39,934 bases of DNA from an uncultured Roseburia sp. GTDB lineage: Bacteria; Bacillota; Clostridia; Lachnospirales; Lachnospiraceae. The stretch covers positions 1-39,934 of the forward strand of contig CANPGM010000033.1 in NCBI GenBank assembly GCA_947573605.1, given 5' to 3'. The notes beneath the pieces are model-generated. The model was given only the letters and a program-made list of their open reading frames with translations. It was not told the origin of the DNA and did not search any database. This document shows positions 18,596-25,715 of the stretch, piece after piece. The translations under genes and the position numbers were made by a program. Position 1 is the stretch's first letter, and each line of letters opens with the position of its first letter.

Positions 18596-18644
18596 CGGCA
18601 AATTGCACAAAACAGGTCTAAGATAAATTTTATGCAATTTGCCG
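18596..18644 (-). terminator. Long inverted repeat after the 36-residue gene
   Basis: Perfect 12-bp arms (CGGCAAATTGCA with TGCAATTTGCCG) enclose a 25-base loop. The minus-strand continuation is only moderately T-rich (AAATCTGTCTTTT). It separates the small gene from the promoter of the thioesterase operon, consistent with a terminator. Confidence 0.5.
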
Positions 18645-18694
18645 GTTCAAAATGAAATGACTGCTTCTCTACACTTGAATCGTATGATTTAAAA

Positions 18695-18805
18695 TCACGC
18701 TTCGCATTCCATATAATATTCTCTGTAATCTTCTTCATTGGCAAAAAGCATATAACCTCCGTTTACATAGCCCATGTAGCCGACTTCAATGATATATCCT
18801 TTCAT
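18695..18805 (-). CDS. Tyrosine-rich 36-residue protein of unknown function
   Basis: Short ORF beginning MKGYIIEVGYMGYVNGGYML and ending EYYMECEA, with 7 tyrosines in 36 residues. It has an excellent ribosome binding site (GGGAGG, 5 bases from ATG) preceded by the GC-hairpin module found before purO and purH, and an inverted repeat follows the stop. The GYMGYVNGxYMLF pattern reminds me of tiny proteins often seen in Lachnospiraceae genomes, but that is memory, not a search. No signal peptide or membrane helix. The function is not known. A longer overlapping frame (18544-18744) is judged a shadow because it lacks a ribosome binding site. Confidence 0.65.
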   Translation of the reverse strand: MKGYIIEVGYMGYVNGGYMLFANEEDYREYYMECEA

Positions 18806-18820
18806 TCTTCCTCCCATTCT

Positions 18821-18834
18821 GCCGCTTTAGCGGC
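18821..18834 (-). repeat. RBS-proximal hairpin module, copy 3 (36-residue gene)
   Basis: GCCGC-TTTA-GCGGC (5-bp stem, 4-base loop). The transcript continues AGAATGGGAGGAAGA and then ATG, matching copy 2 before purO except for one substitution and a short length difference. The loops differ while the stems are kept. Confidence 0.65.
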
Positions 18835-18974
18835 TTCTTCTGGTTAAAAGAAAACTTCTTTCAACCTTTTCCTTTTATGCACCTTTAATGACAGGAGTAT
18901 ACCCGATTCACTGTCCCATAAATCGGACTGCAAAATTGATATAAAAAACAGGTGCGGAAAGTCAGAAAATTGTA

Positions 18975-18980
18975 TATAAT
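18975..18980 (+). promoter_or_regulatory. -10 element for the two-component genes
   Basis: A perfect TATAAT about 119 bases upstream of the response-regulator start, preceded by TGTA. No good -35 is found at 16-18 bases (GTGCGG or TGCGGA), so the promoter may need an activator or an upstream element. Confidence 0.5.
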
Positions 18981-19026
18981 GGATGTAAAGAACTTACGGA
19001 TAATAATTTTGAAATCTGAAATACAC

Positions 19027-19056
19027 AGAGCCGGATAAAAATGTGTATTCGGCTCT
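19027..19056 (+). promoter_or_regulatory. Stem-loop in the leader of the response regulator
   Basis: An 11-bp stem (AGAGCCGGATA with TATTCGGCTCT, one G-U pair) and an 8-base loop. No T-tract follows, so it is not an intrinsic terminator by itself. Lies about 45 bases after the predicted transcription start. Confidence 0.5.
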
Positions 19057-19067
19057 GGCATTCAACC

Positions 19068-19083
19068 GCGCGCCGCAGCGCGC
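19068..19083 (+). repeat. GC hairpin before the response-regulator RBS
   Basis: GCGCGC-CGCA-GCGCGC (6-bp stem, 4-base loop), directly followed by AGAGAGGTG, the ribosome binding site. Core sequence shared with the hairpin before coaE. Confidence 0.5.
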
Positions 19084-19098
19084 AGAGAGGTGTTCCAT

Positions 19099-19917
19099 AT
19101 GAAATATAAAATACTCTTAGCAGGAAGGAATCAAACCGTAATCGACGATTTTTTTAAACAACTCGGCAGCAGACTTGAATTGATGACGACCTCTACGCGT
19201 TATGACGATATTCTTCATCACATCAAATATGTTCGGCCGGATGCATTCATATACTGCATTAAAAACGAACCGGTGGAAACCGTCAACAAGATGTTTTCAT
19301 TAAAAACCAGAATTATGGAAGACGACATTCCGTTCGTGATAATAGGGTCCGAATCCGAATGCAACGACTTCGTGAAAATGGCAATCAATACCGCTGATAT
19401 TGTGCTTACCACACCAATCAAAGTATCGGAAATTGAAAAAAATATCGTCTCCGATATCGAACAGAGAAAACAAATCAGAGAAGACACCTACAGCAAATTC
19501 CGGCGTCCGGATGATCCGAATAAGCAAAACAGCGAAAAGCGGAAACACATCCTGATTATTGACGATAATTCTACCATGCTGAAAGCGCTGAAAGAGCACC
19601 TGCACGGCGAATATGACGTAGCGACTGCAATCAGCGGAAAGGTTGCATTAAAATTTCTGGAAAAAAAGACGACAGATTTAATCCTTTTGGACTACGAAAT
19701 GCCGATTGAAAACGGCCCCGCCGTATTGGAAAAACTGCGCGCAAACGAAACGACAAAAGATATCCCCGTTATCTTTTTAACAGGGATTACGGAACGCGAC
19801 AAAATCAAACGCGCGCTGGCGTTAAAACCGCAGGGATATCTGCTAAAACCGGTCGATCACGGCAAACTGCTCGCCGCAATCGAAAGCACGCTGAATAACG
19901 GCCGGGCGGAGTTTTAA
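19099..19917 (+). CDS. Two-receiver response regulator without output domain
   Basis: 272 residues from the ATG at 19099, which is well placed after GAGAGGTG; the frame extends to a GTG at 19090 without support. Residues 1-120 look like a degenerate receiver fold without the phospho-acceptor context. Residues 148-268 are a complete receiver: acidic pair Asp155-Asp156, phospho-acceptor Asp198 (LLDYEMP), Thr228 (FLTG) and Lys250 (LLKP). No DNA-binding or enzymatic output domain. It lies 27 bases before the hybrid kinase and is surely co-transcribed, so it is probably that kinase's partner or a phosphate relay/sink acting through protein contact. The target is unknown. Confidence 0.88.
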   Translation: MKYKILLAGRNQTVIDDFFKQLGSRLELMTTSTRYDDILHHIKYVRPDAFIYCIKNEPVETVNKMFSLKTRIMEDDIPFVIIGSESECNDFVKMAINTADIVLTTPIKVSEIEKNIVSDIEQRKQIREDTYSKFRRPDDPNKQNSEKRKHILIIDDNSTMLKALKEHLHGEYDVATAISGKVALKFLEKKTTDLILLDYEMPIENGPAVLEKLRANETTKDIPVIFLTGITERDKIKRALALKPQGYLLKPVDHGKLLAAIESTLNNGRAEF

Positions 19918-19944
19918 GTATCGGATTCAGGAAAGGTATCTACT

Positions 19945-22638
19945 ATGAGGCACAAAGATGAAAATGAATTATACATCACAGATTTGATTGATTCGAAAGT
20001 GCTGCAACGGATTCAGGACGCATTTTCGCAGATGACCGGCATGGCCTCCCTTACAACTGACGCAGACGGGGACCCCGTGACAATGGGAACCAATTTTACA
20101 GACTTTTGTATGAAATATACGAGGTGCACTGACAAAGGCAGTATGCGTTGTCAGGAATGCGACAGATTCGGTGCGGAAACAACGCTTGAAAGAGGCCATG
20201 CAACAGCCTATTACTGTCATGCCGGCCTGATTGATTTTTCTGCTCCAATTATCGCCAACGGGAAATTAGTCGGCTGCTTTATCGGAGGACAGGTTCTTTC
20301 CGACCAGCCGAATACCATACGCGTGATACAGGTTGCAAAAGAGATCGGCGTAGATCCTCAGGAATATCTTGCAGCCATAAAAAAAGTAAACATTGTAAGT
20401 CCGGAGAAAATCGAACGGGCGGCGGAATTTCTGTATAACTTTTCAAATATCCTTTCCGATATGGCATACGGAAATTATGCGACAAAAGAAGCGGCGCGGG
20501 AAATGGAACGGGCCGCCAATATGAAATCCGATTTTCTTGCAAATATGAGCCATGAAATACGAACGCCGATGAATGCCGTAATCGGAATGGCGGAAATGGC
20601 GCTTCGCCAGGAGCTTCCTCCGGCCGCAAGAGAATACGTCAATCAGATCAAAGCTTCCGGGCGGGCGCTGCTTACCATTATAAACGATATTTTGGATTTT
20701 TCTAAAATCGAATCGGGTAAAATGGATATTAATGTTGCGGAATATGAACCGATGTCGTTAATCAACGATACGGTAAATATTATTATGACAAGACTGCAGC
20801 AGAAAAAAGTGGAGCTGATCTTAAATATTCCTCCAAATCTGCCGAACCGGCTGCTAGGCGACGACGTCCGAATTAAACAGGTACTGATTAATCTGGCAAA
20901 CAATGCCGTAAAGTTTACAAACGACGGAAAGATTGCGATTCACATCGGATTTGAACTGATTTCCAAAAAAGAAATTCTGATGATGGCGGAGATTGAGGAT
21001 ACCGGTATCGGAATCAAAAAAGAAGATCTCGGAAGGCTGTTTCAATCCTTCCATCAAATCGACAGCAAGAGAAACCGCAACATGGAAGGCACCGGATTGG
21101 GTCTCGCCATCTCCAAGCAGCTCTTAACACTGATGAAGGGCGATATCCGCGTGGAAAGCGAATACGGAAAAGGAAGCAAGTTCACGTTTGCCCTTCCGCA
21201 GACAATCGTGGACAACAGTCCCAGCATAACTGTGACGCATCCCGAAAATATTATGGGAGCCGGACTCTTTGCCAATAAATATTTAAAAGATCAGTTCCGT
21301 ATCGACAGCCGAGATCTCGGTGTAGAATATAGAGAGCTTCTCTCCGAAAAGGATGTGTATACACTCTCCACTGATAAAGAGCTGTTCCTTTTTATTGAAT
21401 TTGAACTGTTTTCCGCAGAACTTGAAAAAATGATCCGACAAAACCCGCAGATAATCGCTATTTTAATTATTGAGTACTCCAGTATTGTCGAATATAATAT
21501 ACCAAATCTGATTGTAGTAAAAAAACCGCTCTACGCTTTAAACATTGCGAATATTTACAACAAGGAAAAATCGCACTTCGATTATACCGGCGTAGACGAC
21601 GATTTTGATTTTATTGCACCGGAAGCTGAAATTCTGGTCGTCGACGACAATACTGTAAACCTCACAATCGTAGAAGGTCTTTTGGAACCTTTGAAAATGA
21701 AAATAACGACCGCTTTAAGCGGAAAAGAAGCGATAAATAAAATAATGGTGCACCGCTACGACATTATTTTTATGGATCATATGATGCCGGAATTGGACGG
21801 TGTGGAAACCACGCATATCATCCGGCGGTTCCATGAAGATTACAACGATATCCCGATTATCGCCCTGACGGCGAACGCAGTAAAAGGCACCAGAGAAATG
21901 TTTCTGCAGGAAGGTATGAACGATTTCATCGCCAAGCCGATTGAGCTCCGGATTCTGATCTCAAAGGTGCGGCAATGGCTTCCGATCGAAAAAATACAAA
22001 GAGTTTACATAAAGCCCGGAGAAAAGAAGGAAGAACCGGAAGATACGCCGCTTATTGTCGGCGATCTCGATACGGAGGCGGCTTTAAAATTACTGGGTAG
22101 CAGAGATCTCTTCTGGATTGTATTAAAAGATTTTTACCGGATTATTGAGCGAAAGGCCGATCTAATCCGGGAAACGGCGAAACAAAAAGATTACGGCAGA
22201 TACACGATTGAAGTGCACGCATTGAAAAGCTCCGCAAGGCAAATCGGCGCCACACAGCTGTCCTGTCAGGCAGCGGAACTTGAAAAAGCCGGCAACGCCA
22301 GAGACGATCGGAAAATAAACGAGCTGACGGAACCGATGCTTACGCAATACCTCCATTACCAATCTGTTCTGGCTCCTTTCTTTACGGAGAAAGACGATTC
22401 AAAACTCACAAAACAGCCGATCTATCGCGACAGACTGTATGCACATTTTACGGATATGCTTGATGCAATCGACAATCTTGACATGGACCGCATGGAAAAA
22501 ATCATACAGGATATGGACGGCTATCTATACAGTAAAAAGCAGGAAGAATACTTTTCCGAATTGAAAGCAGCGGTCGAAGACATTGACGTGGACGCCTGCG
22601 AATCGGTTATTATGCGGTGGAAGAGCCTGTTTTCCTGA
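19945..22638 (+). CDS. PocR-domain hybrid histidine kinase with receiver and Hpt domains
   Basis: 897 residues, no signal peptide or membrane helix, so cytosolic. Order: PocR sensory domain (8-180) with a cysteine cluster (Cys55, Cys61, Cys69, Cys72, Cys91); HisKA (195-260) with His203 in MSHEIRTPMN; HATPase (300-420) with N box, DTGIGI and GTGLGL; a divergent receiver-like segment (430-545); a full receiver (560-680) with Asp611 (MDHMMPELDG); Hpt (720-800) with His758 (HALKSSARQIG); and a C-terminal helical tail. It can run an internal His-Asp-His relay, with the adjacent regulator as candidate acceptor. PocR domains bind small hydrocarbon derivatives in PduA-region regulators; the ligand here is unknown. 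The ribosome binding site AGGAAAGG is 8 bases before the ATG. Confidence 0.92.
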   Translation: MRHKDENELYITDLIDSKVLQRIQDAFSQMTGMASLTTDADGDPVTMGTNFTDFCMKYTRCTDKGSMRCQECDRFGAETTLERGHATAYYCHAGLIDFSAPIIANGKLVGCFIGGQVLSDQPNTIRVIQVAKEIGVDPQEYLAAIKKVNIVSPEKIERAAEFLYNFSNILSDMAYGNYATKEAAREMERAANMKSDFLANMSHEIRTPMNAVIGMAEMALRQELPPAAREYVNQIKASGRALLTIINDILDFSKIESGKMDINVAEYEPMSLINDTVNIIMTRLQQKKVELILNIPPNLPNRLLGDDVRIKQVLINLANNAVKFTNDGKIAIHIGFELISKKEILMMAEIEDTGIGIKKEDLGRLFQSFHQIDSKRNRNMEGTGLGLAISKQLLTLMKGDIRVESEYGKGSKFTFALPQTIVDNSPSITVTHPENIMGAGLFANKYLKDQFRIDSRDLGVEYRELLSEKDVYTLSTDKELFLFIEFELFSAELEKMIRQNPQIIAILIIEYSSIVEYNIPNLIVVKKPLYALNIANIYNKEKSHFDYTGVDDDFDFIAPEAEILVVDDNTVNLTIVEGLLEPLKMKITTALSGKEAINKIMVHRYDIIFMDHMMPELDGVETTHIIRRFHEDYNDIPIIALTANAVKGTREMFLQEGMNDFIAKPIELRILISKVRQWLPIEKIQRVYIKPGEKKEEPEDTPLIVGDLDTEAALKLLGSRDLFWIVLKDFYRIIERKADLIRETAKQKDYGRYTIEVHALKSSARQIGATQLSCQAAELEKAGNARDDRKINELTEPMLTQYLHYQSVLAPFFTEKDDSKLTKQPIYRDRLYAHFTDMLDAIDNLDMDRMEKIIQDMDGYLYSKKQEEYFSELKAAVEDIDVDACESVIMRWKSLFS

Positions 22639-22640
22639 AA

Positions 22641-22731
22641 CTGACGAAGCGGTTTTCTGTCAGATAAAAAATAGGCTTCGCACTCTCTATACATGCGTCT
22701 GACGACGCAGTTTCCTATAAGGTAAAGAATA
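22641..22731 (+). repeat. Imperfect tandem duplication after the kinase gene
   Basis: A 33-base segment at 22641-22673 recurs at 22699-22731 (58-base period) with about three quarters of positions identical (CTGACGA-GC-GTTT-CT...TAAA-AATA). Non-coding, between the kinase stop and the terminator. Confidence 0.4.
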
Positions 22732-22762
22732 CCGCCGGACAATTTTTTGTCCGGCGGTATTC
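22727..22762. terminator. Bidirectional intrinsic terminator
   Basis: A perfect 16-bp stem (GAATACCGCCGGACAA and its complement) with a TTTT loop between the convergent kinase gene (ends 22638) and the EAL gene (ends 22769). Followed on the plus strand by TATTTCTTATT. Confidence 0.9.
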
Positions 22763-22768
22763 TATTTC

Positions 22769-25699
22769 TTATTCTTCCGCGCCTTTATCCAGTCTTTTTT
22801 CAAACTCCTCCTCCGGCACCGGTCGTGCATAGCGATAACCCTGCGCCACATAAGCGCCGATTTCCTGCATCAGCTCTACGTCGCTGTCTGTTTCCACACC
22901 CTCGCATACAATCTGCGCTTTCAGTTCCGTCGCAAGATTTACAATCCCCCTCATAATCGTTACCTGGCGGCCTCTGTCTTTTTGATTCAGTAAAAACGAA
23001 CGGTCAAGCTTAATGACGGACGCCGGGATCTGTTCAAAAACGCCAAGTGACGAATAACCGGAACCAAAGTCGTCAATGGAAAGACGTACTCCTTTTTCAC
23101 GCAGCGTATCAAGCGTCTTTTTTACCATCTGCTGCTGCAGCTCTTCCACTACAACTGTCTCTGTAATCTCTACTTCAATCAAATCTTTCGGAATGTCATA
23201 TTTGGAAAGAACCGATTCAAAATGATCCGGAAAACCCGGCTTCATAAAATGCGTTCTGGAAAAATTGCAGGAAACGGTAACAACCCGTTTTCCGGCATCC
23301 ATTCTGCGTCTTAACATCCGGCAGACACACTCCAGTACAAAGAAATCAATTTCGGTTACTCTTCCGGTCTGTTCATAGTACGGCACGAAAAACGCCGGAG
23401 ACCTTACTTTGCCGTCCGCCGTCGGATCTAAAAACCTTACGAGCGCCTCGGCGCCGATTACCTTTTCGCTCCGGATATCCACCTTTGCCTGATAATAGGT
23501 GACAAAATCCTTTTCCGTGTCCACAGATTCCAACAGTTTTTCCCGTTCATGACGGCTTTTAAGCGTTTGCTCCAGTTCCTTGTCGTAAACCATTACGTCG
23601 CTTAAACGGGTGTCCTTCATAAAATCCAGCGCCTGTGACGCATAATTGACAGCCAGGCGCAGGTCGGCGCTGCCCGGCGGAATCAGATAAACGCCCATCT
23701 GAATCGCCATATGATTTTCGGTTTCCTGATAAACATGGTCTTCAATCGTCTGTTCCATCTGCTTTAAACGAGTAAAAAGCTGCCCGTTCTCACCGTATTT
23801 TAAAAGCAGGACAAACCGGTCTCCCTGATTTCTCGCACAGATTTCGTTCCTTTCGTCTACGTTACCCTTTAAAAGCCCCGCTACTGTTTCTAAGAGCCTT
23901 TGACCTGCGTTCCAGCCGTAAATAATATTATAACGGCGGAATTGCGAAATATTCAGGCAGACAGCCGCATACTGCTGGTCTTTTTTCTCAGGCAAAAGCT
24001 TTCTCGCCCCCCAGTAAATCAGATAATTCAGATTCCAGATATCCATTCCCGTATCTTTGTACATCAGTTTCTGAATTTTTTTATTGTCCCGAATCATATG
24101 GCAGGTTACCGTTACTACTATAATCACAACCAATAGCAATAATACAATAATTTCTACGCTGTGGCTTCGTAAAAAACGGTCAAAACTCATCAGCGAATAG
24201 ACGTTGCACTCCAGCATATACTCGCTGACTCTTCTGTCGTTGATCGTCTCTATTGTTTTATTTAAGATTCCCGCCAGTCGAACGCTGTCGTTTCTGACTG
24301 CAAGAGAAATCATATGCTCGCCGCTTAAAACACTTTTGACTTCCAGCTTACTGTAGGAAAGCTCCGTACCGAGCAGATACTCGGACAGATAGCCGTCACA
24401 GAGCACGGCGTCCGCATCCTTTTCCACAAGAGCATCCAGACACTCCTGCTGCGTTGCATATACGACCGGCGTCACCTGCGTAAGGTCAAACGCAAGCGCA
24501 GCCTCCTCCGATAAATATTCGACCGTCGCAAGTTTTTTTACCTCGTTCAGCTTACCGTCTTCTTTCATAACGACGACAAGGGGAACCTCGGCATACTCTC
24601 TGATCTGTGTAAATCCAAAATCATTCAGCTCTTCCTTTGATTCGGTACAGTAAGTCAGAATATCGACGGTTCCGTTTGACAGCGCCTCCCGCGCGTCTTC
24701 CGGACTGTCAAACTTTTTATAGCGAATCAAAAGTCCCGTGGTATTTAACGCGCTTTCAAGCAGCTCCCTTGTTAGCCCTCTGCATTCGCCGTCCTCCTCA
24801 TAAGAAAAGGGATAATAGCTGTCAAGATAGCCCGCCGTAACGGTAACTACATCTGCAATATATTCTTTTTCATCCGTACTGAGTACCACCGTTTTATCCA
24901 GCCTGCTCTGATAAAATTCATTCATCAGCTCCGTTTCCAGTTCGGGACGATTCATCTTCAGGTCGGCAATCGCCTGATTAAGTTCCCGCAAAATATCGTC
25001 GTTACCCGGATATGTAATATAATAAAAGGGCATCGGCGCAAAGCGGCCGATCAGCCGCTGCCCTTCTTTTATTTCGGTAAAAGTGTGAATATAGGCATCG
25101 ATTTCTTTTTGATTAAGCGCGTCCTGAAGCTGCGCCGTCGTATCATACGTCACAAGTTTCGGATTTGAGACGCCATTATCCTTCAAATACTGAAGGAACT
25201 CATTCTTCCGCACATAGGTTTTTACCATTCCGAAGGTAATCTCCTTCATCGCCTCAAAATCCTCATATGCAAGCGAACTGTCTCCGTTCGCGGCGATCAC
25301 GCCGAACGTATATCCGCTTGGGAGCGACGCATAGCGGTAGATCTTCGCACGTTCCTCCGAAAACTGCGCGGAACCGACCAGATCAACCTCCTGCGCCGCC
25401 AATAGCGCAAGCGCGTCGTCCCAGCTTTCACAGTCGACATACTCGATTTTCCAGTCGGCATATTCGCAAAGTGCATTCAAGTACCGGACATCCATACCGT
25501 CGCGGCTTCCGTCCGGCCCCTTGAAATGATAGCCGTCCATTGGGAAAAAAGCGACTCTTACCGTCCGCCGGCTCGCTGCAAAAATAATCTGCGGCAGCAA
25601 TGCCCCGAATGAACCAAGCAGCATCATCAAACTCAGAAAAAATGCCAGTATTCTTTTTCCGTCATATTTGAACCGCTCTTTGATATTATCACACCCCAT
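22769..25699 (-). CDS. Double solute-binding, degenerate GGDEF and EAL c-di-GMP phosphodiesterase
   Basis: 976 residues. A signal-anchor (KRILAFFLSLMMLLGSFGALL) is followed by two periplasmic-type SBP_bac_3 domains (about 46-270 and 285-505), one membrane helix (515-540, VEIIVLLLLVVIIVV), a GGDEF-like domain (550-710) and an EAL domain (725-970). The cyclase signature is replaced by NQGDRF, so it should not make c-di-GMP. The EAL domain keeps AEALVRF, the glutamate-rich VEITETVVV strand, DDFGSGYSSL and KLDRSF, so it should hydrolyse c-di-GMP to pGpG. It probably couples an extracellular amino-acid-like ligand to second-messenger breakdown. Last gene of the operon with LTA synthase-like and YfhO-like genes (16-base gap). 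AAAGGTGG abuts the ATG, an unusually short spacing. Confidence 0.9.
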   Translation of the reverse strand: MGCDNIKERFKYDGKRILAFFLSLMMLLGSFGALLPQIIFAASRRTVRVAFFPMDGYHFKGPDGSRDGMDVRYLNALCEYADWKIEYVDCESWDDALALLAAQEVDLVGSAQFSEERAKIYRYASLPSGYTFGVIAANGDSSLAYEDFEAMKEITFGMVKTYVRKNEFLQYLKDNGVSNPKLVTYDTTAQLQDALNQKEIDAYIHTFTEIKEGQRLIGRFAPMPFYYITYPGNDDILRELNQAIADLKMNRPELETELMNEFYQSRLDKTVVLSTDEKEYIADVVTVTAGYLDSYYPFSYEEDGECRGLTRELLESALNTTGLLIRYKKFDSPEDAREALSNGTVDILTYCTESKEELNDFGFTQIREYAEVPLVVVMKEDGKLNEVKKLATVEYLSEEAALAFDLTQVTPVVYATQQECLDALVEKDADAVLCDGYLSEYLLGTELSYSKLEVKSVLSGEHMISLAVRNDSVRLAGILNKTIETINDRRVSEYMLECNVYSLMSFDRFLRSHSVEIIVLLLLVVIIVVTVTCHMIRDNKKIQKLMYKDTGMDIWNLNYLIYWGARKLLPEKKDQQYAAVCLNISQFRRYNIIYGWNAGQRLLETVAGLLKGNVDERNEICARNQGDRFVLLLKYGENGQLFTRLKQMEQTIEDHVYQETENHMAIQMGVYLIPPGSADLRLAVNYASQALDFMKDTRLSDVMVYDKELEQTLKSRHEREKLLESVDTEKDFVTYYQAKVDIRSEKVIGAEALVRFLDPTADGKVRSPAFFVPYYEQTGRVTEIDFFVLECVCRMLRRRMDAGKRVVTVSCNFSRTHFMKPGFPDHFESVLSKYDIPKDLIEVEITETVVVEELQQQMVKKTLDTLREKGVRLSIDDFGSGYSSLGVFEQIPASVIKLDRSFLLNQKDRGRQVTIMRGIVNLATELKAQIVCEGVETDSDVELMQEIGAYVAQGYRYARPVPEEEFEKRLDKGAEE

Positions 25700-25715
25700 C
25701 CACCTTTGTAATATC

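Noticed and set aside
18544-18744. 66-codon minus frame overlapping the 36-residue gene
   Set aside because: No ribosome binding site, runs through the inverted repeat at 18596-18644 and the -35 and spacer of the promoter at 18524-18552; the overlapping 36-codon frame has far better signals.
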